Shown in pieces: positions 31,121 to 39,968 of a stretch of DNA of 64,000 bases; within the stretch, counting starts at the first letter, position 1, and every line of letters begins with the position of its first letter. The notes beneath the pieces were generated by a model, which did not search any database, had not been told where the DNA came from, and worked only from the letters and a program-made list of their open reading frames with translations. Position numbers and translations under genes: made by a program. Source of the stretch: Hippasteria phrygiana (taxonomy: Eukaryota > Echinodermata > Asteroidea > Valvatida > Goniasteridae); NCBI GenBank assembly GCA_037893225.1, contig JAZGUH010000406.1, positions 744,001 through 808,000 of the forward strand, read 5' to 3'.

Positions 31121-32473
31121 TTATTTTAAATTTTTTTGCATGTATACGAGAATCAAAGTACCAACACCTACCAATAGAGCCCACACGTGCTCTGCCAACC
31201 AACCGACACTCTTGCTCAATAGATTAAACAACCAACTCGCGATACCACCCAAAATGCTAGGTAAAGCGACTAATAACTTACCCCCGAGCTTTTTTAGCAA
31301 ATTGGACAGGTTTTTTAAATGATTACTTATTCAATCTTTCACGTTACCTCCGGGTTTGGGCGTAGGGGTAACGGGGGTCGGAGTAACGGGGGTCGGGGCA
31401 GGAACAACCACAGCAGCTGGTGCTGCGGCGCCGCCACCAACAGCAGCTACCAAAGAAGCAACCATCGTACTTATAGCTAAAGCAAACGCGGCTAATATAC
31501 TAACGACCGTCACGCCCTGTTCTCGAAACAGAATTCTAATCTTTCCCCGTAGCGAGGTATCTCTTTCTAATATTTTATTAATCGTTTCTTTGATTCTAAC
31601 GAATTGATTATTCATGCTTAGTTCAATGTCGTGCTTGAGTCTTAATCTAGCCTCTATTTCATCTTCAATATCGTCTTGTTCTTTCATTAAGTCTTGCATC
31701 TCATTATCGGTTTCTACTACGTCGAGGGTTTTTGTTATCTACTTGCGTCTGTCGTATAGTTTACTCAGTTCGGCTAAATTTAATTCGGCATTACTGCTCA
31801 TAGTATGTAGTTTTTTGTCTAAAGCTACAAGTTCTCTGTAATTTAGCCCCGCAGTTTGCGATCGAACATCTACTACTTTTGGTTGAGAGAGCTCCTCCAC
31901 CACACTTAGTACGCGATCGTGAAAATTGTTAGCTATATCAACTTGTTGTTCTGGAGTGACGTAAGTATCATACGCTTCATCTATCGTTTGTTCAGCATAT
32001 AGCAAATTATAATCAGCGACAGTTAATAAACCCAAATCTTCTTTAAAAAATATATTAAAGTTTCCGTTTGGATACTTCGCGTTAAAGTTATTTCTTAACA
32101 TGTCTATACCTACAAATTTTGAGAGATTGCGCCTATAAGACAATCTAACACCGTCGAAGTAAATACCTTTTTCATCTTTAGTAAAAAGTTCATACTTAAG
32201 GAGTTTTGATCTAATGAAGCCTTTTTCTTTCATAAAACCATAAAATGTATTAGCTATAACGGTTTTATACATATCACGACGTTTATATATAATATCACCA
32301 GCTTCATCAATCGTTAGTGGGGATGGGGGTGGGGGTAGGGGTGAAATCGAAAAATCAGTCTCTTCATCGTCTCTGTCTAATTCAAAATCAGCATCAGCAT
32401 CAGCATCAGCATCATTTTGTTCGTCTTCTCGACCTAGGTCGCCCATTTCGAAATCTTCTCCACCTTCGGCCAT
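31121..32473 (-). pseudogene. Large acidic/coiled-coil membrane protein, two nonsense breaks (outer)
   Basis: Same reading frame from 32473 to 31121 (about 450 codons), interrupted by TAG at 31739-31741 and TGA at about 31331. The N-terminus is acidic (a DADADAD run). The central part has no match in the inner homologue. The C-terminal half has a coiled coil, a hydrophobic segment (VVSILAAFALAIS), a Pro-Thr linker, and a long amphipathic-hydrophobic tail (LLSKSVGWLAEHVWALLVGV). The inner homologue (53754-55322) is open. A structural or membrane-remodelling role is plausible but unproven. Confidence 0.75.
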
Positions 32474-32513
32474 TTTAATAAGTAGTATATTTTATATTTT
32501 ACGTAGTATTTAC

Positions 32514-32542
32514 TACTCCCTACGAGAGTAGCTACGCGAGTA
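32514..32542 (-). repeat. Palindromic mini-element b (outer only)
   Basis: 29 nt, reverse-orientation copy (TACTCCCTACGA...GCGAGTA) at the 3' end of the 75-residue gene. The inner copy of the same gene has no such sequence at this point and ends with different codons. The insertion therefore changes the C-terminus. Confidence 0.8.
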
Positions 32543-32759
32543 CATTCTGAGGAATTACTCCTTGGCTCACCAGCCAAGTCTGAGTAGCTAGAGCACTACC
32601 AACCGTAGCGGTGATTTTAACCGTATCTTCTACGTCTAACTTTCCTAAATCGGCGGGCTTAATTTTCAAAAGTTTTTTAGTCAACATAGTATAACCTACG
32701 GTCAACAAACTCAACACAGCGCCGTGATAAAGAGTATTTGCAACGTTCTTAGTATCCAT
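32532..32759 (-). CDS. Small Polinton membrane protein, 75 aa (outer)
   Basis: 75 residues with one hydrophobic segment (about 11-27, YHGAVLSLLTVGYTML), a basic stretch, and a second semi-hydrophobic region (TVGSALATQTWLVSQGV). It is about 90% identical to the inner 77-residue copy at 53495. Conservation in both elements supports a real gene, likely a minor virion membrane component. The last codons are supplied by mini-element b. Confidence 0.75.
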   Translation of the reverse strand: MDTKNVANTLYHGAVLSLLTVGYTMLTKKLLKIKPADLGKLDVEDTVKITATVGSALATQTWLVSQGVIPQNVLA

Positions 32760-32792
32760 TTTACTTGTACAAACATTTTATTTTATTTTTAT

Positions 32793-33233
32793 TTATTCCA
32801 TTTCTAATAGTTCTTCAACTTTAGGGGTTACGCTCATAACCCCTACTTTTTGCTGCGGATCTACAACGTCTGCCGCTGGTTTACTCTTTTTAAGCGCGAG
32901 ATATCCAATTCCTAAAACAGCCAAACCAACTATGGCGTATCCCCAGCTCGGAATGTCCCCCATCGTAAATGTTTGCGTTTGCTGGGGAGCTTCTTCTTCT
33001 ATACTTTGCATTTTTTTTATTTGTTCTTTCATCTTTTTGTTTCTTTCGGCCAGTCTTTTACCTTGCTCTACTCTTTTAGGTTCTTTTACTCTTTTTTTAG
33101 TGACTCTCACTAGAACCGGCTGAGCCGGCTGTTGGGGAGTCTCTTGGGGAGGCTGATGAGTCTCTTGGGGAGGTTGGGGAGTCTCTTGGGGAGTCTCTGC
33201 TACTTGATCCGTCGTTGTCGTTTCTGGATTCAT
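32793..33233 (-). CDS. Proline-rich single-span protein (outer)
   Basis: 146 residues: a Pro-Gln-rich N-terminus of PPQET repeats (about 10-45), a strongly basic middle (KRVKEPKRVEQGKRLAERNK), and a C-terminal membrane span (about 100-117, YAIVGLAVLGIGYLALKK). Its first 137 bases overlap the upstream gene in another frame. The inner copy is at 53011. Function unknown; the basic region could bind DNA. Confidence 0.75.
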   Translation of the reverse strand: MNPETTTTDQVAETPQETPQPPQETHQPPQETPQQPAQPVLVRVTKKRVKEPKRVEQGKRLAERNKKMKEQIKKMQSIEEEAPQQTQTFTMGDIPSWGYAIVGLAVLGIGYLALKKSKPAADVVDPQQKVGVMSVTPKVEELLEME

Positions 33234-33813
33234 CTTTTATAGTAATACTATTATTATTTGTAATGCTATTATTACTGCTATCTACCTGTAAATGTTTAGT
33301 CGTGATCAACATAGCCACCAAAGGAGATAAATAAACCCCATAATTGTAATGCACTTCGCAAAGTAAACTGGACAGACTGCTAGAAATAACGGGATCTTTT
33401 TCTAAGTCATTAACGAGGGCTTCTTCAGAATCTAAACGAAGTTTATAACCAAATGGTGAAGCCAGCGGCAAAGTCACGCCTATAGCTTTTGCATAAAGAG
33501 TCAACACGCAACCCCCCAAACTGACTATCATTTCTTTACCGAGCTTGGCTTCGTATCTTTTATACAGCTTTTCTTGTTTTTCCGCAGTTAAATTTTCTAT
33601 TTCATTAACGGAGTATTCTTTACCGAAATATTTTTTAGAATCACCACCAGCAACTACGCCTAAAAGTCTATTTTTAGGATCTGGAGACTCGCTCGTACTC
33701 CCTACGGTCGTAGCTACGCGAGTACTCGCTAAGTTATGCCCTATGGGCGTAGCAGCTACTGTTGGATGAGGTTCTTGAGATAACGTGCTTAGAGATTCTA
33801 TCGATTTGCTCAT
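33097..33813 (-). CDS. Conserved Polinton protein with Ser-rich tail (outer)
   Basis: 238 residues. A folded-looking core from about 50 to 170 (KKYFGKEYSVNEIENLTAEK, VSLGGCVLTLYAKAIGVTLP) is highly conserved with the inner copy. The C-terminus is low-complexity Asn/Ser/Pro/Arg repeats produced where the gene overlaps the next one. The N-terminal part carries mini-element c. Not recognised as a known family; a capsid-associated role is only an inference from neighbourhood. Confidence 0.7.
   Translation of the reverse strand: MSKSIESLSTLSQEPHPTVAATPIGHNLASTRVATTVGSTSESPDPKNRLLGVVAGGDSKKYFGKEYSVNEIENLTAEKQEKLYKRYEAKLGKEMIVSLGGCVLTLYAKAIGVTLPLASPFGYKLRLDSEEALVNDLEKDPVISSSLSSLLCEVHYNYGVYLSPLVAMLITTKHLQVDSSNNSITNNNSITIKDESRNDNDGSSSRDSPRDSPTSPRDSSASPRDSPTAGSAGSSESH
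33696..33724 (-). repeat. Palindromic mini-element c (outer)
   Basis: 29 nt matching the consensus exactly in reverse orientation, flanked by GTAC at both ends. It lies within the 238-residue gene and adds codons reading roughly STRVATTVGST. The inner copy has a shorter, different sequence at this position. Confidence 0.8.
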
Positions 33814-33928
33814 TTAAAATAGAACTATATTTTTTAATCTTATTTCTACAAGACATATAATCGTAAGAAAATAAAGATAAGTTGATGGCTATTACTAGTT
33901 TTAATAATAGGTCTAGATATTCTATCAT
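33734..33928 (-). CDS. Small hydrophobic Polinton protein, 64 aa (outer)
   Basis: 64 residues starting with a membrane-like segment (YLDLLLKLVIAINLSLFSY) and a basic tail. It overlaps the start of the 238-residue gene by 80 bp. The inner copy at 52304 keeps the first 50 residues, which supports coding. Confidence 0.6.
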   Translation of the reverse strand: MIEYLDLLLKLVIAINLSLFSYDYMSCRNKIKKYSSILNEQIDRISKHVISRTSSNSSCYAHRA

Positions 33929-33934
33929 ATTTTA

Positions 33935-34370
33935 TAGATGACTAGATAATCTAACAATTTTCTATAGATGATCTAACAGTTATCTATAGATCATCTAACA
34001 GTTATCTAACAGTTATCTATAGATCATCTAACAGTCATCTAACAGTTATCTAACAGTTATCTAACAGTTATCTAACAGTTATCTAACAGTTATCTAACAG
34101 TTATCTAACAGTTATCTAACAGTTATCTAACAGTTATCTAACAGTTATCTAACAGTTATCTAACAGTTATCTAACAGTTATCTAACAGTTATCTAACAGT
34201 TATCTAACAGTTATCTAACAGTTATCTATAGATCATCTAACAGTTATCTATAGATCATCTAACAGTTATCTATAGATCATCTAACAGTTATCTAACAGTT
34301 ATCTATAGATCATCTAACAGTTATCTATATATCATCTAACAGTTATCTAACAGTTATCTATAGATCAACT
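33935..34370 (-). repeat. 11-bp tandem array beside the ATPase gene (outer)
   Basis: About 25-30 units of TAACAGTTATC with interspersed TATAGATCATC variants. The array begins within the last codons of the ATPase gene. The inner element carries a shorter array of the same words at 52105-52300 in the equivalent place. Shared position argues for a function (replication, packaging or expression) or for ancient presence; neither can be decided here. Confidence 0.85.
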
Positions 34371-34985
34371 ATAGATCAACTGCCAACAGACTGGAGGATC
34401 AGTTTTTACCAATAATTTACTAAAAGGCACATCTCTTAAAATCTTTTTAATTCTCGATCTTTCTTCTAAAGGCACCGCATCATTTTCATCGAGACATTGA
34501 TCGAAACTATTTTTATCTTTGCAATAAAACAATACGACAAATGCAGTTTGAGCTCTAAAATCCGTCATTACGCAATTATACTTTTGAGTCATGTAGTGAT
34601 TGTCGTGCCTACCGCTAAACGCCAATTTCGTTAAAACGCAAGTATTTTTCCCGAACGTCGCCTTACGATATTTTATTTCTTGTTCCGAGCTACAATCATC
34701 TATCAAAAATAAAACGTGCGATCCTTTAAATCGAGCTCTATAAAATTCTAAAGCTTCGTTGAGAGACACCTTTTCTACCTCTAAATCGCATAGGTATATC
34801 TCGGGGTCTAACCACAACCAAAGTCTCTCGCGATAAGTCTCGTTGTTCGATAGCGTAGGACAAATAACTACAATATTTTCAAAGTGATCTTTGTACTCAG
34901 TTTCTAATAGATCTAAAATATATTTAGTTTTACCCGAATTAGTCCTACCGCATATTAGCGCGCAGTGTGGTGCTTTTGGAAACAT
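34365..34985 (-). CDS. ATP: Polinton DNA-packaging ATPase (outer)
   Basis: 206 residues, the usual size of the A32/FtsK-HerA-like packaging ATPases of Polintons. Walker A GRTNSGKT at 13-20, Walker B VLFLIDDC at about 91-98, and a SGRHDNHY sensor-like region near 140. It would pump genome DNA into the capsid. The ORF is open; compared with the inner copy it lacks three residues after NHY. It follows the MCP gene on the same strand, as in many Polintons. The C-terminus runs into the 11-bp array. Confidence 0.88.
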   Translation of the reverse strand: MFPKAPHCALICGRTNSGKTKYILDLLETEYKDHFENIVVICPTLSNNETYRERLWLWLDPEIYLCDLEVEKVSLNEALEFYRARFKGSHVLFLIDDCSSEQEIKYRKATFGKNTCVLTKLAFSGRHDNHYMTQKYNCVMTDFRAQTAFVVLFYCKDKNSFDQCLDENDAVPLEERSRIKKILRDVPFSKLLVKTDPPVCWQLIYS

Positions 34986-35010
34986 GCTTATTTAATAGTA
35001 AGGACTATTT

Positions 35011-36287
35011 TTAAGAGTAACTACCGCTAACTCTTCCATCTTCGAGAACCAACTGACCATCCATCACCAAGAAAACGTAACACGATAGTCCACCAGCTGT
35101 CTCAGCCTTTCTTTCTAAATGGAGAGAAATACCACCACCTACTTCTCCTACTTTTCTACCAGAACCGTGACTTTTATTATCATCCGTCACCCTCGTATCT
35201 AGCCAAAGACCGAACTAGTGCTTAAGTAATCTCCTAGCGTCATATCGTGTAAGTCTAAGTCTTTACATACACTAGCACCAAATTCTGTATTAGAGTCGCC
35301 GAAAAACTTTGTAATCTCATCCCAGTGTTGATAACGCTTCATGCCCTGACTATACAATTGATTTGGCTTACCCTCTATCGTAACGTCTACTTTTTCGATC
35401 TTTGGATTATAAAAAATTTGAGGATCTTTTTCGCCCGATTCTTTAAATAAAAGAAGTATACCTTTGAGACTCTTAATGGCTTGATTAAGATTAATGTTCC
35501 AAGTAGTATCGGACTTGTTTAACGTTTTGACCGTATATCTTTGAACTTTTTCGTATAGAAAATGAGTTTTACCTCGATATTTTTGTCTGATACTATTGGC
35601 CAATGTTTTATTAGTCACTGTTTCAAACTCGAGATCTAACCCCGAAATTTTATACTTCGCGTTAGTATCGGTAGATTTTACTACGCTCGCGTGATCGTTA
35701 AATGTAAATTCGTAAGTTAGTCTATCTTTTAGCGTCGATGGACTAAAAGGTTGATGATCCGTAAGCATTTTAAAATCTAGAGGAATGTAATATCGGTTAC
35801 CGTAAGCGTTGGCTATCACTTTGTCATTTCCATCATTCTCGCTAGCATCCCCATCACTAGCGCCGATTCTGAGTTTCGTGACGTTACTAGATTCGAGTCC
35901 TCGATACGCATCGTTCGCGCTGGCTGGCCGCCACAAGTCTTTATACGCGTTATATACATCGGCATCCGTAAACGCTATGAACTCTTGACCATCTAGTTTG
36001 ATTCTTACGCTACTAATTGAATTTCGTGCGACGTTATAATATAGAGTTCTTTCATCATCGGCGCCAGTGCCTTCAGATTCTAAGTCTATATTAATAGCTA
36101 ATCGTACAGTACCCGGTACGACCACATCGTCTTGACTCAACATAGGAAATTCAACGATCAACAGAGTGCCAGCCGACGCGATACTAGGATTATGAGTAAT
36201 AACCATCGATTGCCTCAACCCCTTCAACGCTCTAGGATATTTTAAACTTCTGTGTGGATTCAGCTTGCTTCCATAAATTGCGTTCAT
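35011..36287 (-). pseudogene. MCP: Polinton major capsid protein, C-terminal frameshift (outer)
   Basis: Start chosen at 36287 (MNAIYGSKL) because the inner copy starts there. About 425 codons. Sequence character fits a double-jelly-roll MCP: conserved blocks VVVPGTVRL, NAYGNRYYIPLDF, LKGILLLFKESGEKDP and EGKPNQLYSQGMKRY. A one-base deletion near 35212 ends the open frame early, losing about 55 C-terminal residues that are still readable in the next frame down to 35011. The inner copy is intact. The fold assignment rests on context and family resemblance, not on a computed model. Confidence 0.8.
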
Positions 36288-36330
36288 TTTACTTAACGAA
36301 ACAAAACAATTTTTAATTTTAAGCAAAAAC

Positions 36331-36747
36331 TTAAACAAACTTATAAACTAAATAACCTAAAACAACAGTGCCTCCTAAGATAAATGCAATTTCACCATCT
36401 TTTTGATCTTCGCTGGGTACGTAAAAGTCCGACAATACAGGTTCGCGAGGTAATCGAAAGTCTTCGTTAGTTACTTCGTTATATTCTCTCAACGCCTCAT
36501 CTACATTTTTAAAATCGTTTTGAGCCCTGGCTTCTTTATGTAGTCGATCGTTTAGATAATCCAGATACTTGGTTCTTTGTTCTACCCACTCTTGTTTAGC
36601 TTCAGTTAATCTTTCTAAAGCCAAATCGTGTCGTTTACGTTCTTCGTCCGCACCGCTTTTTCCTATCTTAGAAAAGGCGAAGCTCGTTTCGCTAAATGCA
36701 ACAGCGCTTATTATAGCTCTAGCACCCATAATTAAAAGACTCACCAT
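36331..36747 (-). CDS. Polinton membrane-anchored minor virion protein (outer)
   Basis: 138 residues with an N-terminal hydrophobic segment, a charged helical middle (ERLTEAKQEWVEQRTKYLDY) and a C-terminal membrane span (IAFILGGTVVLGYLVYKFV). It lies directly upstream of the MCP on the same strand. The inner copy (48867) is frameshifted. A scaffold or minor capsid role is inferred from position. Confidence 0.7.
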   Translation of the reverse strand: MVSLLIMGARAIISAVAFSETSFAFSKIGKSGADEERKRHDLALERLTEAKQEWVEQRTKYLDYLNDRLHKEARAQNDFKNVDEALREYNEVTNEDFRLPREPVLSDFYVPSEDQKDGEIAFILGGTVVLGYLVYKFV

Positions 36748-36768
36748 TTTTAATAAGTGGTTAATAAA

Positions 36769-37757
36769 ATGGAAACAAAATTAAGTAAAATATTTTACAG
36801 TCCTAGAGGATATTGGAAAGGTGCAGGCGCCATAAAAATATTATCGTTAAAAGCCGATGTACCCGAGTCAGCCGTTAGAAATTGGTTAAGAAAACAAGCC
36901 ATGTGGCAAATTTATTTACCGGCCCCAGTACTATACCGAGACCTACGAGCCTCAATAAGGTTATAGGATTACCCAATGAAATGCATCAAGCGGATCTGTT
37001 ATATCTACCTCACGATGTAGTTAGACGAAAAACTTATAGATACGCGTTGACGATCGTTGATGTGGCCACTCGATATAAAGAAGCTGAACCCTTGACGAAT
37101 AAAACGAGTACTCAAGTTGTAGAGGCGTTAAAAAAGATTTACAAAAGATCGGCCTTGTCTTGGCCTAAAACTATAAAAGTAGATCCCGGTACAGAATTTA
37201 TGGCCGAATTTAATACTTTGATGCGGACTAAAAATGTAGTAGTACAGAAAGGTGAGGTTGGTAATCATAGAGCTCAAGGTATAGTAGAAAGATTTAATCG
37301 TACTTTGGCCGAAAGATTATTCGGTCATCAATACGCTCAAGAAATGTTAGAGCCTACCGAACGTAGCCGCGAGTGGGTAAAAAGATTGCCCGATGTTATA
37401 AAAGCGTTAAACGACGAAGAAACTAGATTGATATCGACTATGAAAGGCAAACCGTTAACTCCTAAATTGGCTATGTCTCAGTTAGAAATAAGACAATTGA
37501 GTTCTTCTAAACTTTTAAGCGTAAATGATGATATCGTTAGATATCTTTACGCTCCTGGAGAGCTCGAAAAAGACGCTAGAAGAAGAGCTACCGATCCTAT
37601 TTGGAGCTTAGAAATGTATACGATAAAAAAAAGAACGGCAAATCCTGGGCAGCCCGCATTGTACTGGCTAAAAGATGGTCCCAAGAGATCGTTCGTTAAG
37701 AAAGAATTAATGGTTGTTCCGTCAGATACTGAGTTACCACCTTCCTCAATTACGTAA
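36769..37757 (+). pseudogene. INT: Polinton rve-type integrase, one frameshift (outer)
   Basis: Starts METKLSKIFYSP. N-terminal helix-turn-helix-like region (about 10-45), then the DDE core QADLLYLPHD, KVDPGTEF and GIVERFN, with 34 residues between the second D and the E. A frameshift near 36925 splits the N-terminus from the catalytic core. The product would insert element DNA into the host and make 5-6 bp duplications, matching the TAGGG duplication. It is divergent from the neighbouring membrane-protein gene (ATGs 22 bp apart) and convergent with the 530-residue gene. Confidence 0.87.
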
Positions 37758-39338
37758 AATATCGTAAGCTAGATACCCAACCCCAGCAGCGGCCATTAAA
37801 CCAACGACTAAAGCAGTTTTTTCTTGTTCGTGCGAGTCTGGTGGTGGGGGTACTTGCGTAGCTACGACCGTAGGGAGTACGTCTGAGATTGGGGTTGGTG
37901 GTGGTGTAGGGATTGGTGGCGGGTCAAAATTTTCTAAATCGTCAAAATTCTGCTGGGTTACTATACGACTCTTTTTTACAGGAGAGGGTGGGGGTGGTGC
38001 AGGGGTTGACGACATAGGTGTTGGCGGGGGTGTTGGGGTTTGTGGTGTAGGTGTAGGGGTTGACGGTTGAGGGTCTAAAGTGGGCTGGGGTAGTGCAGGG
38101 GTTGGTGTTGGGGTTGGTGGAGGGTGTACTTGCGTAGCTACGGCCGTAGGGAGTACGTCCGAGTTCAAATTGATATTTAATCCTATCGATGAATCTGGCG
38201 TAGCTTTCTGTATATTATTATTATAACCTCGATGAATACCGACTAAAAGCTCCATATTTGATGGAACCAAGTATAATCCGGGGCTTATCACAAAGTTTAA
38301 CGAGCTTCTAGCGTACTGTAAAGAATCTTGAAATCTGGTTATAGAAGCTTCTAGATCCATAGGGCTGTTTATAGCGCCTTCTACTATATTTTCAAATTGT
38401 CTTTGAGCATCTAATCCAGTACCCGCAGTTAGTATACTCGTTTTTGCTTGGGCTTGCGCGCCGAGTATGGCGTACACGTACGTTCTAACGCTTTCGTTTA
38501 TTTGTTCTATACCAACGTCGGTAAACGAGCTCTTCTGGCGTATAAAATTTATAAAACCAAGTCGTACAACGTCCGCGAATTGTCTGATGTACATGACGGT
38601 GTACTTACCGTACTTATACGTATCATCCGGCGTTGTAAAACCCATGGTGTAACCACCACCGGGTTGTGGATCTAAGTCTACCTCATCATGTATATAATCT
38701 ATACCGGGTACCGGTAAATATTGATGCGAGTCTCTATCGTAATAGTACGCAGTACCTAGCCCCGCTAATGCTAAGTCTACGGCTTGTTTAAAACTCACGT
38801 TTGGATCGACTCGAAAGCGTCGACAAGTATTAGTATAAGCGCCGTGATCGATACTATTGTTTAGATCGTCGAATGCATCGTCGTTTGGAACTGGGCATTT
38901 TAGAAAGTAAAGTATCTTTCTGATCGTGAAATATACGTGAAACTTGAATAAAGCCGATATTACGGGGTTTTTATGTAGCAACGATTCTAGTCCTACGCCG
39001 CAACCCGACGTCGCGCACCAAAATGCAAAGTTGAGTTGATTTTGATAAAACGTCATAGGGTCCGATGCATAACGTTCGACAGCTTCGTCGTTTTTTATGT
39101 CGGACATTTTATAGGCGCTAAATATATCCGCTAAATTAGCGATAAAACTCGCGTTCGTGTTAGCGTTTACGATGATGTTAAGTTGACTCAAGTTCATGTT
39201 CAACGGGGTACTCTCCGGGGTAATTGCTTCGTACTTGTCGCTATCGTCTTGACCTCTAGCTAGATTCACGATATCTAGAGCATTCTTTACCGTTCGATTA
39301 TTAACGTCTAAAAATTTAACAAATTGAGCGAATTTCAT
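37746..39338 (-). CDS. Large Polinton structural protein, Pro-rich with C-terminal span (outer)
   Basis: 530 residues. The first 370 look globular and are about 85% identical to the inner copy (PMTFYQNQLNFAFWCATSGC, KSSFTDVGIEQINESVRTYV). Residues about 385-500 are a Pro/Thr-rich linker expanded by tandem repeats. The last 25 residues form a membrane span (ALVVGLMAAAGVGYLAYDIL). The linker contains two palindromic mini-elements. I do not recognise a named family; conservation, size and neighbourhood suggest a major virion component. Confidence 0.78.
   Translation of the reverse strand: MKFAQFVKFLDVNNRTVKNALDIVNLARGQDDSDKYEAITPESTPLNMNLSQLNIIVNANTNASFIANLADIFSAYKMSDIKNDEAVERYASDPMTFYQNQLNFAFWCATSGCGVGLESLLHKNPVISALFKFHVYFTIRKILYFLKCPVPNDDAFDDLNNSIDHGAYTNTCRRFRVDPNVSFKQAVDLALAGLGTAYYYDRDSHQYLPVPGIDYIHDEVDLDPQPGGGYTMGFTTPDDTYKYGKYTVMYIRQFADVVRLGFINFIRQKSSFTDVGIEQINESVRTYVYAILGAQAQAKTSILTAGTGLDAQRQFENIVEGAINSPMDLEASITRFQDSLQYARSSLNFVISPGLYLVPSNMELLVGIHRGYNNNIQKATPDSSIGLNINLNSDVLPTAVATQVHPPPTPTPTPALPQPTLDPQPSTPTPTPQTPTPPPTPMSSTPAPPPPSPVKKSRIVTQQNFDDLENFDPPPIPTPPPTPISDVLPTVVATQVPPPPDSHEQEKTALVVGLMAAAGVGYLAYDILRN
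37851..37879 (+). repeat. Palindromic mini-element d (outer only), exact 27-nt gain
   Basis: TACTTGCGTAGC...GGAGTA flanked by GTAC on both sides. The inner gene has a single GTAC at the same codons (SDVPPPPDSH), while the outer has SDV + nine extra residues + PPPPDSH. The insertion is therefore exactly 27 nt, in frame, with GTAC duplicated. Confidence 0.88.
38127..38155 (+). repeat. Palindromic mini-element e (outer; remnant in inner)
   Basis: Nearly identical to element d and 276 bp away in the same gene, flanked by GTAC. The inner copy at 47455-47468 keeps only GTAGCTACGC, which looks like a partial deletion of the same insertion. Confidence 0.82.
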
Positions 39339-39379
39339 TTTTATATCTTATTTAATTTATAATAAATTAAATATATAAA

Positions 39380-39656
39380 ATGGAATCGCACGTTTTTGAA
39401 ATGGATGGTAACGAACAAACGTTTAATTTATCAAAACCTATAGATAACTCTAAGGGGATTACTGTATGAGTTTAAACAGCGCGATATTTACCGCGGGGTT
39501 TTATAATATACCTAGTAATAGCGAAGTTCTCTATTTTATAAATCAAATCGATCCAAACACGGGGCAAAAAACGGGTAGTACGGATGAAAAAATTGATATT
39601 CCAGCTGGATATTACGATATAGATTGGATCGGAGATAGACTTAGTAAATTAGTTTG
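39380..39656 (+). pseudogene. Minor-capsid-like gene, 5' part, cut by the inner Polinton (outer)
   Basis: Begins MESHVFEMDGNEQTF and is homologous to the complete gene at 46181-45483. There is a frameshift in the PIDNSKG block. The sequence stops after RLSKLV exactly where the inner TIR starts (39657). The 3' part of the gene resumes at 55904, on the far side of the inner element, with about 165 bp missing. Confidence 0.85.
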
Positions 39657-39920
39657 AGTAGTAAGGGAGATGCCGGTTCTATGTCATTTCCTGTTTTTTC
39701 ACTTTTCTCTCTAATTTTGCTGTGGGTACATACGTCAAATTTTTTAGTCTAAAAATAGCCCAAAAAATAGCCCAAAATTTTGCTGGGTTACTACACACCA
39801 AAATTAGCACAAAATCAAGAAAATAAAAAGTATTTTCCATAGTCCACAAGCGTACGAAATCGCCGGGGCGCCCGGGCGAAAATGATATTGCCCTAAAATA
39901 ACATAGGGCAAAAAAAATTA
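39657..39920 (+). repeat. Terminal inverted repeat of the inner Polinton (PolB side)
   Basis: AGTAGTAAGGGAGATGCCGG... aligns with the outer TIRs through TTTTGCTGTGGGTACATAC, AAAATTAGCACAAAATCAA and AAAATAACATAG. It is clearly diverged from them, and the central palindrome is degraded. It abuts the target gene without a gap, marking the inner element's left end. Confidence 0.82.
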
Positions 39921-39968
39921 ATTATTTTTTTATTTTAAAAAAAAATATTATATTATGTTACTATAAAG

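Noticed and set aside
33935..34370. CRISPR-like array
   Set aside because: Units are 11 bp with no unique spacers, and the context is a eukaryotic Polinton. It is a tandem repeat.
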